Below the pieces are notes generated by a model. That model was not told where the DNA came from, did no database searches, and saw only the letters and a program-made list of their open reading frames with translations. A stretch of 64,000 nucleotides of DNA from Bacteroides sp. Its GTDB lineage: Bacteria; Bacteroidota; Bacteroidia; Bacteroidales; Bacteroidaceae. The stretch lies in NCBI GenBank assembly GCA_021202275.1, contig JAJQDI010000031.1, forward strand, positions 291,183 to 355,182, written 5' to 3'. Of this stretch, positions 9,097 to 18,435 are shown piece by piece (the stretch's first letter is position 1; each line of letters starts with the position of its first letter). The translations under genes and the position numbers were made by a program.

Positions 9097-10722
9097 ATGA
9101 ACAAGTTCAAATTACATATATGGGTTTGGGGAATGGCTGCTCTGATGATGACAGCCTGTGCCGAAAGTTTCCTGGATGTAAAGTCCATTACGGATCCTGT
9201 TACAGACAACTTCTATAAAGATGCGGTGGATGCAGAAAAAGCATTGATAGGGTGTTACGGTGGATGGCGTGAGACCACTTCAAAAGGTCCGTGGCCCGCT
9301 TTCTACATTGCTTCGGTGATGATGGCCGACGAGTGTTTCGGAGGGGGTGGTTCCAGTGATGGAGACTGTCAGGTGGTAGACCGGTTCGATCTGAGTTACA
9401 ATCCTTCGGGTATAGATATGAATGAGTCTTTGTGGATTTATTCCTATCAGGCGATCTATCGTTGCAACAGCCTCCTGAGCCGGATGGATGAGATCGATTG
9501 GGAAGAAGATATGATCACCCGCAACCGGATAGAAGGAGAAGCGCGCGCGATCCGCGCGTTGGTGTATTTCGATATGGTACGTTATTTCGGCCATATTCCT
9601 TTGGTTACAGAACCTACTACGGACAATATCCCTCAGGCAGACCCTGCGGAAGTATATGCGCTGATAGCCGAAGATCTTTTGTTTGCCTCAAACAACATTC
9701 CGGAAGATGCTTATCTGAAGGCAAACGCAAGCAGCAATGACGGACGCATTACCTGTTGGGCGGCGAAAGCTCTTCTGGCACGTGTGCATCTCTATTATAC
9801 AGGCTATTATGGAGCATCCGATCTGGCCGGGGTAGTAAATGCTTCTACCGTGTTGCAGGGTCTGGAAGATGTGATTGATAGCGGAGAATTCAGTCTGGTT
9901 CCGGAATTTAAGAACCTTTGGCCTGCGGCAAGTTCTACGCCTATTGAAGGAGAAGAAGAATTTGATTCTACCTATGCGGGAGATGGGAACGAAGAGACGG
10001 TACTGGCGCAGAAATTCAATAACAGTACTACCGATTGGAATGGTAATTCCAACAATGGAAACCGGTGGATCACCATGTTAGGTATGCGTGGACAGGCTTG
10101 TCCTCCGTATGCCGCCGGCTGGGGGCAATGTACCGTGCATCCGAAAATATGGAATGCGTATGCTTCCAATGACGAACGTCGCGATGCTTCTATTATTAAT
10201 ATGGCAGCAGAAGGGATTGCTGATACCTATGATATCGGTGACCAGAGAGAATATACCGGATACATGATCAAAAAGTATGTTCCGATGGCTTACGCGGATG
10301 GTACCGATGTTTCCGGAGGAGATATGCAACTCTCTCAGAAACAGGATTATGTGGTGATGCGTTATGCCGACGTTTTGTTGATGGCGGCGGAATTGGGAAG
10401 TTCCAAAGCGTATGAATATTACAACGAAGTACGTGCCCGGGCCGGCCTTTCTGCGCGTGAAGTAACGAAAGATAATATTCTGGAAGAACGTATGTTGGAA
10501 TTCGCTTTCGAAGGACTCCGTTATTGGGATCTGCTTCGTCAGGGGATAGAATATGCTGCCAGTATGATAAATGAAGATGGAGTATCGGTTCTGGATCTGG
10601 GGGTAAGTAGTACAGTTGTGATTGATGGCAACAGAGTTAGGGAAACCAAAGGCCTGACTTTTATTCCTGCCAATCAGATCAGCCTTTCCGGAGGAGTGTT
10701 GGTACAAAACGAAGGTTGGTAA
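9097..10722 (+). CDS. SusD/RagB-like glycan-binding lipoprotein (PUL 1)
   Basis: The 541-residue protein has a lipoprotein signal (MNKFKLHIWVWGMAALMMTAC) with the lipobox Cys at residue 21. SusD features follow: DAVDAEKALIGCYGG near the N-terminus, EGEARAIRALVYFDMVRYFG in the TPR-like helical part, and ERMLEFAFEGLRYWDLLRQG near the C-terminus. SusD proteins form the lid on the SusC barrel at the cell surface and bind the glycan. It lies 21 bases after SusC and just before the third PUL 1 gene, which fits one transcript. Confidence 0.93.
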   Translation: MNKFKLHIWVWGMAALMMTACAESFLDVKSITDPVTDNFYKDAVDAEKALIGCYGGWRETTSKGPWPAFYIASVMMADECFGGGGSSDGDCQVVDRFDLSYNPSGIDMNESLWIYSYQAIYRCNSLLSRMDEIDWEEDMITRNRIEGEARAIRALVYFDMVRYFGHIPLVTEPTTDNIPQADPAEVYALIAEDLLFASNNIPEDAYLKANASSNDGRITCWAAKALLARVHLYYTGYYGASDLAGVVNASTVLQGLEDVIDSGEFSLVPEFKNLWPAASSTPIEGEEEFDSTYAGDGNEETVLAQKFNNSTTDWNGNSNNGNRWITMLGMRGQACPPYAAGWGQCTVHPKIWNAYASNDERRDASIINMAAEGIADTYDIGDQREYTGYMIKKYVPMAYADGTDVSGGDMQLSQKQDYVVMRYADVLLMAAELGSSKAYEYYNEVRARAGLSAREVTKDNILEERMLEFAFEGLRYWDLLRQGIEYAASMINEDGVSVLDLGVSSTVVIDGNRVRETKGLTFIPANQISLSGGVLVQNEGW

Positions 10723-10745
10723 TAACAGTAGTAAAAGAAATAGTT

Positions 10746-12581
10746 ATGAAAAAAATATATACCATTTTATCATTAATGATTGTGGCGGTAACGATCTCTT
10801 TTTCATCGTGTACCCCTGATAGTTATGATCTGGGGGCTGAAGGTGTCAGCCCGGGAGACCTGGTAGAAGGAATTGCTTTTACGGTAACTCATGATACGGA
10901 GAATCCCAATATTATCTATCTAAAGAGCCTGATGGGTTCTAAATATACTCCTGTGTGGATACATCCGCAAGGATATTCGGAAGCAGAAGAAGTTACTTTA
11001 AAAATGCCTTTTGAGGGTACTTATGATGTCGTGTTTGGTGTACAGACACGAGGTGAAATTGTATATGGAGATACGGTACAGTTCACTATCGCGGAGTTTT
11101 ATCCGGATTTTGTGAGTGATAATTTATGGACGTATCTGACGGGAGGTGTGGGCCATTCAAAGACATGGATCTTTGATAATGGAAAATATGGTTTGGCGAG
11201 TGGAGAACTTTCTTTCCAGGATCCGGCTGATGGTGCTCCGACAATGAGTAATTTCTCACCCAACTGGGAGCCGGGTGCAGGTACTCAGACAGGGGATGAT
11301 ACTATCTGGGACAGTTACATGACCTTTACTCTGGATGGAGGCGCGTTTGTGGAGGTACATAATGCGGGATGGAAAGATGAATCCGGAACCTTTATGTTGA
11401 ATACCGATAATAATACACTTTCCCTGGTGAATGCTTCTATACCGCATCCGGAATCATGGGATGGCAACTCTTCTAACTGGAGAAATAACCTGAATGTTGT
11501 GGCACTTACGGAAAATCAATTGCGTATTGCTGTATTCAGAGACACATCCAGCGAAGGAGAGTGGTGGTATATCTGGAACTTTGTATCCAAAGAGTATGCG
11601 GATAATTATGAAGGGGAGGAAGTAGAGCCTTCGTATGATGGAAATGCCAATGATGACCTTACTACTTCGGTAAGTACAACCAAAACATGGATTGTAGATA
11701 TGGACGGTCCTTATAACTGGGCAGACCTTACTGGTATTTTGATGAATACATGGTATGTCGGAGAGGATGGAGTACCTACTTTCGGATGGGGTAATCCTTA
11801 TGAAGAAGAACCTTTGTCGAATGTATCTATCAAATTATCTAAAACGGGAGACAATACCGGGACTTATGAAATAGTAAATTATGAAGGAGAAGAGTTTTCC
11901 GGAAATTATTCGATAGATGAGAAGAATTGGATAGACTTTGGACAGGATATTGATATTTTGGTAGTAGATTGGGTTTCTGTTTCCACATTAGATGGTAAAT
12001 TGCGGATCGTAAATGTAGAGAGAACCATCTCCGGAAATGTCAGTGTATTGCATTTAGGTCGTTATAATCCGGGAAATGAAAATGAATATATTACGATTGG
12101 GCTGGTTCAGGGAGATGGTTCCGGAGGCGATGATGGTGGTATCGTCGGAACAGAAGTTCAAGTTTATAATGATAATTTGGATTACGGAGATACAGAAGGT
12201 GACGGTGGTTTCCGTATCGTTCTTTACAATGGCTATGGAGGTCCTACTCAAGAAAATCCGGCAGTAAACATTAACGATATTGTGTTTGATAATGTAATTC
12301 AAATCACCTTTACGTTAAGTGGTATTACTTTTATAAATGAAACGGAGGCACCTTATACAGCTGTAATTGGTATAGCAAACTCTGATTGGTCTAAGTCTTA
12401 TTGGGGAGGTGGTTCAGGAGATGCTAAAATCAATGGCGATGGCACATACACCGTGTGGTGTCAAGTCAAAGATTTTGATGGTGGCTTGATCGTTTTAGTT
12501 GTTGAAATACCAGAAATGTCTGATAATATAGTGAACTTAGATGGAGTTACAGCTATTATTGATAAAATCATTGTAGATTAA
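10746..12581 (+). CDS. Large surface lipoprotein, probable glycan-binding protein (PUL 1)
   Basis: The 611-residue protein has a lipoprotein signal ending in SFSSC. Its frame opens at 10716, but the ATG at 10746 gives the clean signal peptide. An Ig/PKD-like segment spans roughly residues 30-120. Two similar units follow, each starting near a TKTWI motif (HSKTWIFDNGKYG and TTKTWIVDMDGPYNW). The C-terminal part of about 140 residues looks like a jelly-roll carbohydrate-binding module, ending VNLDGVTAIIDKIIVD. Its place after SusD matches surface glycan-binding proteins of the SusE/SusF or SGBP type. I do not recognise a named family. Tryptophans in the repeated units could stack on sugars. Confidence 0.7.
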   Translation: MKKIYTILSLMIVAVTISFSSCTPDSYDLGAEGVSPGDLVEGIAFTVTHDTENPNIIYLKSLMGSKYTPVWIHPQGYSEAEEVTLKMPFEGTYDVVFGVQTRGEIVYGDTVQFTIAEFYPDFVSDNLWTYLTGGVGHSKTWIFDNGKYGLASGELSFQDPADGAPTMSNFSPNWEPGAGTQTGDDTIWDSYMTFTLDGGAFVEVHNAGWKDESGTFMLNTDNNTLSLVNASIPHPESWDGNSSNWRNNLNVVALTENQLRIAVFRDTSSEGEWWYIWNFVSKEYADNYEGEEVEPSYDGNANDDLTTSVSTTKTWIVDMDGPYNWADLTGILMNTWYVGEDGVPTFGWGNPYEEEPLSNVSIKLSKTGDNTGTYEIVNYEGEEFSGNYSIDEKNWIDFGQDIDILVVDWVSVSTLDGKLRIVNVERTISGNVSVLHLGRYNPGNENEYITIGLVQGDGSGGDDGGIVGTEVQVYNDNLDYGDTEGDGGFRIVLYNGYGGPTQENPAVNINDIVFDNVIQITFTLSGITFINETEAPYTAVIGIANSDWSKSYWGGGSGDAKINGDGTYTVWCQVKDFDGGLIVLVVEIPEMSDNIVNLDGVTAIIDKIIVD

Positions 12582-12611
12582 TAATCTATTCTTAGGATTA
12601 ACAGGTTCTTT

Positions 12612-14300
12612 ATGATAAAAACATATATTATTCAAACTGTATGTTGTGTTGTTATGCTGGTAGCAGGCTTGTCCTGCTCCAGCAATGACAACGCGAATGA
12701 CCCCGAATTAATAGTAGGCAAGGAACAACTATCTTTCGGAAAAGGAGAAAGTACTCAGAAGTTTGCTATCAAGACCAATGTGGACTGGCAGGTTTCTTCC
12801 TCGGAAGCATGGTGTATATTGTCTCCTATGTCCGGTAGCGCGGGTACACATCAGATTGAAGTATCTGTAACAGCTAATTCCGATACGGATTCCCGTACTT
12901 CAACAATCACTGTAAATGCAGGGGGAATCGTAGAACAGGTAGTTATTAAACAGTCGGCAACTGAACTGTTGAAACTGACTCAGACGGAGTATGGAATTTC
13001 CGCTGACGGAGGATTAGTGACTGTGGAATATGAAGTTTCTTTCGAACCTCAGATCACAATCAGTGATAGTTGGATCAGAGAGACTACTGCGTCCCGGGCA
13101 GTCTCTACCGGAACTCTTTCTCTGGAAGTGGAGGCCAATGGTACTATGCTGGAACGTACAGGTACTATTATCTTTGTTGTGGGAGAACTGACAGAAACTG
13201 TAACTCTTATACAAGCCGCCCAGGATGTATATATAGATGCAGATGCCACAGATATGCACAGTGATGCGCTTGTCTTGGCACAGAAAATGGGTATTGGCTG
13301 GAATCTGGGCAACTCTCTGGAAGCGTGTAGCGGAGTAGATAGTGCCAGTGAAACTGCCTGGGGAAATCCGGCAGTGAGTAAGGGTATGATCGACGCGGTA
13401 AAGGCAGCTGGTTTTAATACCGTACGTATTCCTTGTGCCTGGAGCGGTTACATAGAAGATCAATCTACTTATCGCATCAAAGATTCGTGGCTGGCACGTG
13501 TCAAAGAAGTGGTGGATTATTGTGTAGACAACGATATGTATGCAATCATCAACATTCATTGGGATGGAGGCTGGTTGGAAAATAACCCCTTCTATGACAA
13601 ACAGGAGGAGGTGAATGAGAAACAAGAAGCCTTGTGGAAACAAATTGCTGTGTATTTCCGGGATTATGACGAGCACCTGCTGTTTGCAGGTACAAACGAA
13701 GTACATGCAGACTACGGTACGCCGACATCTGAGTATATAGAAGTTCAGCATTCGTATAACCAGACGTTTGTAGATGTGGTTCGTAGTACCGGCGGACGAA
13801 ATGCTTATCGGAACCTGATCGTTCAGGCATATAATACCAATATCACGTATGCGGTAGATTATCTGGAGATGCCAGACGATCCTATGACCGATCGGTTGAT
13901 GGCTGAGGTACATTATTACGATCCTTATGAGTTTTGTCTGGACGAAAGCAGCAACAAATATCTTTGGGGCAGTCAAAGATACAGTGGTACAAATCTGGTG
14001 ACTTGGGGAAATGAAGATTGGGCCGATGAAGCATTTGGCATGATGAAAACACATTTTACAGATAAAGGTATTCCGGTGGTTATAGGGGAGTATGGAGCCA
14101 TTTTACGTACAAGTCCTTCCGAAGCGGTAGAAGCGCGGAACTACTATCTCAACTATGTGACACGCGCCATGCTGAGAAATGGCTGTGTGCCGGTCTATTG
14201 GGACAATGGAGGAACTGGAAATTATGGTTTTGGTCTTTTCAATAGGGATACATATGAGGAGGTACATCCGGATGCTATAAAAGCAATCATGGATAATTAA
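12612..14300 (+). CDS. Two-BACON-domain GH5 endoglycanase lipoprotein (PUL 1)
   Basis: The 562-residue protein starts with a lipoprotein signal (lipobox Cys22). Two BACON Ig-like domains follow, at about 33-115 and 118-203. A GH5 (beta/alpha)8 catalytic domain fills 215-562. The GH5 signature is clear: MGIGWNLGNSLEA at the start, the acid/base Glu363 in AGTNEV, and the nucleophile Glu493 in VVIGEYGA. BACON-GH5 lipoproteins in Bacteroides are surface endo-beta-glucanases or xyloglucanases, often subfamily 4. The exact substrate is not set by sequence alone. It follows the binding lipoprotein by 30 bases and is probably the first enzyme to cut the polymer outside the cell. Confidence 0.92.
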   Translation: MIKTYIIQTVCCVVMLVAGLSCSSNDNANDPELIVGKEQLSFGKGESTQKFAIKTNVDWQVSSSEAWCILSPMSGSAGTHQIEVSVTANSDTDSRTSTITVNAGGIVEQVVIKQSATELLKLTQTEYGISADGGLVTVEYEVSFEPQITISDSWIRETTASRAVSTGTLSLEVEANGTMLERTGTIIFVVGELTETVTLIQAAQDVYIDADATDMHSDALVLAQKMGIGWNLGNSLEACSGVDSASETAWGNPAVSKGMIDAVKAAGFNTVRIPCAWSGYIEDQSTYRIKDSWLARVKEVVDYCVDNDMYAIINIHWDGGWLENNPFYDKQEEVNEKQEALWKQIAVYFRDYDEHLLFAGTNEVHADYGTPTSEYIEVQHSYNQTFVDVVRSTGGRNAYRNLIVQAYNTNITYAVDYLEMPDDPMTDRLMAEVHYYDPYEFCLDESSNKYLWGSQRYSGTNLVTWGNEDWADEAFGMMKTHFTDKGIPVVIGEYGAILRTSPSEAVEARNYYLNYVTRAMLRNGCVPVYWDNGGTGNYGFGLFNRDTYEEVHPDAIKAIMDN

Positions 14301-14425
14301 TTATTTCTAACATGATAGTTTGTCAAAAGTCTGTTTTGGGTTATTTCTCCCTTGTTATAAGATGTTTTGAGCAGGATTAAAACTAAAAATGGACTAATGA
14401 CACATCCTTAAAAACAGTAATAATT

Positions 14426-15031
14426 ATGAAAACACAAATTACTTTATTATGTGTGATCTTATTTTTTTTAATAGGATGTGAAAATAGCATGGAAGTGGTA
14501 GAAGATAATAATATGTTTTCTACAGAAATCCAGTCAGTAAGTATAAGTAGTGCTCTGGAAGCAACCTATAATTTTTGCAATATCGTTGGAAAAACTCAGC
14601 AAACACGAATACCTATGTGGGGATATAGCTCTAATGTAGGCACCCCACAAACTATTCGGAATCTTTCCGGAACCAGACTATATGGTGAGGTTTCACTTCA
14701 GGTACATGTAACTCTTCAAAATACTTCTTCTTCACCGGTGACAGTCAGGGATCCTGTTGTGGAAAGTAACCCTTTTGGAGGGGCAAGTAACATGGGTGCT
14801 TCTCTCTATGAGGCAAGTGGTTCGACATTGGGGAGTAAAGTAACGAGTGTTGCTATACCTGCCGGACAAAGTGTTTCTGTCTTTTTTGTGGCGGAATATT
14901 CTAATATTGACTATACTTTCCCTGATCCTGGTTATGGATGGGCCACTGCCAGAACCCCTGTATCAGTAACCTCGACAATTGGTTCCGGAACTTTACCAAA
15001 CAGTAATAATTATATACTGGCATGGCAATAG
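14426..15031 (+). CDS. Small lipoprotein of unknown function (end of PUL 1)
   Basis: The 201-residue protein has a short lipoprotein signal (MKTQITLLCVILFFLIGC, Cys18). The mature part is Ser/Thr/Gly rich with a likely all-beta fold; GEVSLQVHVTLQNTSSSPVTV reads as beta strands. I do not recognise the family. It lies 125 bases after the GH5 gene and just before a terminator, so it is likely the last gene of the PUL 1 transcript or has its own promoter. It could be a surface accessory or binding protein; no catalytic motif is visible. Confidence 0.6.
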   Translation: MKTQITLLCVILFFLIGCENSMEVVEDNNMFSTEIQSVSISSALEATYNFCNIVGKTQQTRIPMWGYSSNVGTPQTIRNLSGTRLYGEVSLQVHVTLQNTSSSPVTVRDPVVESNPFGGASNMGASLYEASGSTLGSKVTSVAIPAGQSVSVFFVAEYSNIDYTFPDPGYGWATARTPVSVTSTIGSGTLPNSNNYILAWQ

Positions 15032-15059
15032 ATACTAAAGTAATTTACTCATAAAAAAG

Positions 15060-15097
15060 TAGTCTTAATTGGTCCGACATTAGGACTATTTTTTTAT
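15060..15097 (+). terminator. Terminator after PUL 1
   Basis: A 10-bp stem pairs 15060-15069 with 15079-15088 (one G-U pair) and is followed by a T-rich run. It lies 28 bases after the small lipoprotein stop and separates PUL 1 from the sulfatase gene. Confidence 0.8.
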
Positions 15098-15132
15098 TTT
15101 TACTCTTTAGTTAGATTTTAATTTTTACATTC

Positions 15133-16569
15133 ATGAGAAACCAATCTATTTACACAACTCTTCTGGCTTCTGCGGGAGTAACTTTTACTTTAACCGCTTT
15201 TGCCCAACAACCTCCCAATGTACTTATCATCTATATGGACGATATGGGATACAGTGATATCAGCTGTTACGGTCAGCAGAAGTGGCAGACCCCGCATATC
15301 GATCGCCTCGGACAGGAAGGGATCCGCTTTACGGCGGCCTATTCCGCCTCTCCGGTTTCCAGCCCCTCCCGGGCTGCCTTGCTTACGGGCCGCTATCCGT
15401 CCCGCATGGGCATAAAGGATGTGTTTTTCCCGGAGAGTTATACCGGGATTCCAGAGGGTGAGACCCTGATCTCTGAATTGCTCCAACAAAAAGGATATGC
15501 CACCGGCATTATAGGCAAGTGGCACCTGGGACACAGAGACAGATACCTGCCGTTGCAGCGGGGATTTGATGAGTATTTCGGTATCCCTTATAGCAACGAT
15601 ATGACCGCCCAGGTCTACCTGCGTGGCAATGAAGTGGAAGAGTTTCATATCGACCAGTCACAGATGATCAGGCGATATACGGAGGAAGCCGTCGACTTTA
15701 TTCACCGACATCAGGAACAACCATTCTTTCTTTACCTGGCACACAATATGATGCACGTACCCGTGTTCTGTTCCGAAGAGTTCCGGGGCAGATCCGGTCA
15801 TGGGCTCTATGGAGATACCGTACTGGAAATAGACTGGAGTGTAGGTCAGATCATGCAAGTACTGGAAGAAAAAGGACTTCTGGAAAATACATTGGTTGTG
15901 TTCAGCAGTGACAACGGACCCTGGCTACAGGAAGGCCCTCTGGGTGGGGAGGCCGATCCGTGGCGCGAAGGCAAAGGCACCAGCTTTGAAGGAGGAGTAC
16001 GCGTCCCTTACCTGGTCTATTGGAAAGGGAAGATACAACCTGCCGTACGGGAAGACATTGTGACTACCATGGATCTTTTCCCTACGATTGCTGAACTGTG
16101 CGGGGCAGAACTGCCAGCTGACCGGCCGATCGATGGATATAGCCTGACAGAGTTGTTGCTGAAAGGGGGTAAACGTGCCAGTGATCAGTATGCCTATTTC
16201 CGCGACAATACACTCGCTACCGGTTTGCGGGTGGGCGATTGGAAGATCACCCTTCCCGAAGGACAGATCCAGGGCAATTTCTGGCGGGCTTCTACGGCGG
16301 CACACGATACACTTCTTTTTAATCTGAGGGAAGATCCGGAAGAGCAGATCAACCTGTACTATAAATATCCGGAAAAAGCCAGAGAGATGGCAGAAGCATT
16401 GTCTGCCTATAAAAAGCAATTCGGAGAGATACCTCCTCCACTGGTAGTAGGCTTCAACGATCAGTTGCGTGAGTTGCGTCAGCAACGGGAAGAAGCCATA
16501 GAGGAAGCGAAACAACGCGGGGTCACCAGTAAAGCAGAACAGATAGATGGATTTATAGAAGCGGAATAA
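15133..16569 (+). CDS. S1-family sulfatase, serine type
   Basis: The 478-residue protein has a signal peptide (cut near AFAQQ) and a type I sulfatase fold. The maturation motif is S76-S-P-S-R80-AALLTG, so the residue turned into formylglycine is Ser76 and activation needs the anaerobic radical SAM maturase (anSME), which is not in this window. Metal and sulfate-binding segments are visible: IIYMDDMGYSD, GKWHLGH and FSSDNGPW. It removes sulfate esters from glycans or other compounds, probably in the periplasm. It lies after the PUL 1 terminator, so a link to that PUL is uncertain. It converges with nadB across a strong bidirectional terminator. Confidence 0.92.
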   Translation: MRNQSIYTTLLASAGVTFTLTAFAQQPPNVLIIYMDDMGYSDISCYGQQKWQTPHIDRLGQEGIRFTAAYSASPVSSPSRAALLTGRYPSRMGIKDVFFPESYTGIPEGETLISELLQQKGYATGIIGKWHLGHRDRYLPLQRGFDEYFGIPYSNDMTAQVYLRGNEVEEFHIDQSQMIRRYTEEAVDFIHRHQEQPFFLYLAHNMMHVPVFCSEEFRGRSGHGLYGDTVLEIDWSVGQIMQVLEEKGLLENTLVVFSSDNGPWLQEGPLGGEADPWREGKGTSFEGGVRVPYLVYWKGKIQPAVREDIVTTMDLFPTIAELCGAELPADRPIDGYSLTELLLKGGKRASDQYAYFRDNTLATGLRVGDWKITLPEGQIQGNFWRASTAAHDTLLFNLREDPEEQINLYYKYPEKAREMAEALSAYKKQFGEIPPPLVVGFNDQLRELRQQREEAIEEAKQRGVTSKAEQIDGFIEAE

Positions 16570-16625
16570 ATCTACAAGTATATAGATTCCTTATTGTAAA
16601 AGAAATCTATAAGCAGAAAATCAGA

Positions 16626-16657
16626 TCCCCGGCAAAAAAACACTTTTTTGCCGGGGA
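16626..16657. terminator. Bidirectional terminator between the sulfatase gene and nadB
   Basis: A perfect 14-bp stem (16626-16639 with 16644-16657) has GC-rich bases at the outside and A6/T6 toward a 4-base loop. It lies midway between the two convergent stop codons. Confidence 0.8.
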
Positions 16658-16682
16658 ATTTTGTTTATAGAACCTGCTTAAG

Positions 16683-18263
16683 TTATTCATTCTTCTCTTT
16701 AACCGGAGGATAATCGATCGTATAATGCAGCCCCCGGCTTTCTTTCCGTTCGATCGCCTGACGCATGATCAGGTAACCCACATTGATCACATTACGTAGT
16801 TCGCAAATCTCTTTGGAAGCACAGCTCCGTTTGAACAGGCTTTCTGTTTCTTCGTACAGAATATCCAGGCGATCCCAGGCCCGCTTCAGGCGCAGATCAC
16901 TTCGTACGATCCCTACATACGCGCTCATGATCTGATTTACCTCTTTCATACTTTGGGTGATGAGTACCATTTCCTCCGGTGAGCGGGTGCCTGCGTCGTT
17001 CCATTCCGGAATATTTTCATTGTGTATATAGGCTGAAAGCACCTGCAGAGAGTGCCTGGCAGCTGCGTCGGCATAGACTACCGCTTCGATCAGTGAGTTC
17101 GAAGCCAGTCGGTTGCCTCCATGCAGACCGGTACAGGCACACTCACCAATAGCATATAATCTCCGGATAGAAGACTGTGCATTATCATCTACCCATATGC
17201 CTCCGCAGAGATAATGGGCAGCCGGTGCTACCGGAATGTATTCGCGGGTAATGTCTATACCCAGGCTCAGACACTTCTCATAGATATTGGGGAAGTGGTT
17301 GCGGGTCTCTTCCGCATCTTTATGAGTAACATCCAGGTACACAAAATCGTCTCCCCGGTTTTTCATTTCATTGTCGATGGCACGTGCCACAATATCGCGG
17401 GGAGCTAGGGAGAGACGCGGATCGTATTTCTGCATAAACTCCCGGCCATCTTGGGTACGCAGGATGCCTCCGTATCCTCGCATGGCCTCTGTGATCAGGA
17501 AGCTGGGGCGGTCGCCGGGATGGTAAAGGGCAGTCGGGTGGAATTGTACAAACTCCATATCCTTCACGGTACCTTTGGCCCGATAGACCATAGCGATACC
17601 ATCACCCGTAGCTACCAGCGGATTGGTCGTCGTCTGGTACACGGCACCTACCCCTCCGGTGGCCATCAGGGTCACTTTTGAAAGATAGGTATCTACCTTT
17701 CCGGAGTTCAGATCTAAGATATAAGCTCCATAGCATTCGATATCCGGGGTCTGGCGGGTAACGACCTCCCCCAAGTGGTGCTGCGTCAGGATCTCTATGG
17801 CAAAATGATTTTCCAGTACGGTGATGGCCGGATGGCGGTGGATGGCGCGTATCAGGCTTTCCTGGATCTCTGCCCCGGTATTGTCTTTGTGGTGCAGGAT
17901 ACGGAACTCCGAATGTCCGCCTTCCCGGTGCAGATCGAACTCCCCTTCTTCGTTCTTATCGAAATCCACGCCCCAGCTGATCAACTCTTCTATCTGCTGA
18001 GGAGCTTCCCGTACCACCTTCTCTACCGCCTTACGATCGCTCAGCCAGTCGCCCGCAATCATCGTATCTTCGATATGTTTCTCGAAATTGTCTACCAGCG
18101 TATTGGTCACCGAAGCCACTCCACCCTGGGCGTAGAAGGTATTGGCCTCTTCCAGTGTGGTTTTGCACACCAGCGCCACACTGCCCTTACAGGCTACTTT
18201 CAAGGCGAAGCTCATTCCCGCTATGCCTGAACCGATGACTAGGAAATCAAATTTTTTAACCAT
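16683..18263 (-). CDS. nadB: L-aspartate oxidase
   Basis: The 526-residue flavoprotein oxidises L-aspartate to iminoaspartate, the first step of de novo NAD synthesis, with fumarate as likely electron acceptor in anaerobes. It starts with the FAD-binding GSGIAGMSFALK. It has HREGGHSEFRILHHKDNTG near the active site, and GGNRLASNSLIEAVVY, typical of NadB and related succinate dehydrogenase flavoproteins. The frame opens with GTG at 18281, but the ATG at 18263 gives the conserved start MVKKFDFLVIGSG, with an AAAAAGA Shine-Dalgarno-like stretch just before it. nadA and nadC are not nearby. Confidence 0.95.
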   Translation of the reverse strand: MVKKFDFLVIGSGIAGMSFALKVACKGSVALVCKTTLEEANTFYAQGGVASVTNTLVDNFEKHIEDTMIAGDWLSDRKAVEKVVREAPQQIEELISWGVDFDKNEEGEFDLHREGGHSEFRILHHKDNTGAEIQESLIRAIHRHPAITVLENHFAIEILTQHHLGEVVTRQTPDIECYGAYILDLNSGKVDTYLSKVTLMATGGVGAVYQTTTNPLVATGDGIAMVYRAKGTVKDMEFVQFHPTALYHPGDRPSFLITEAMRGYGGILRTQDGREFMQKYDPRLSLAPRDIVARAIDNEMKNRGDDFVYLDVTHKDAEETRNHFPNIYEKCLSLGIDITREYIPVAPAAHYLCGGIWVDDNAQSSIRRLYAIGECACTGLHGGNRLASNSLIEAVVYADAAARHSLQVLSAYIHNENIPEWNDAGTRSPEEMVLITQSMKEVNQIMSAYVGIVRSDLRLKRAWDRLDILYEETESLFKRSCASKEICELRNVINVGYLIMRQAIERKESRGLHYTIDYPPVKEKNE

Positions 18264-18352
18264 ATCTTTTTGTATTGGCACTCTCCTCCGGCAGGGGTGG
18301 CAACAGGATAGAAGCCCGTTTTTTCCGGTTGTCCGGCAGATCGTTCAGCATA

Positions 18353-18360
18353 CAAAACTA
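18353..18360 (-). promoter_or_regulatory. Candidate -7 box for nadB
   Basis: On the minus strand this reads TAGTTTTG, matching TAnnTTTG, about 90 bases before the nadB ATG. No clear -33 element was found. Confidence 0.35.
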
Positions 18361-18435
18361 CAAAATAAGTTTTTCATTTTGCTTTTGATTGGCAATAATT
18401 CATAAAATTGCTAACTTGCCGCCAAAACCGGAACA

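Noticed and set aside
5896..15031. Horizontally acquired island for PUL 1
   Set aside because: No integrase, tRNA junction or direct repeats flank it, and codon use looks like the neighbours by eye.
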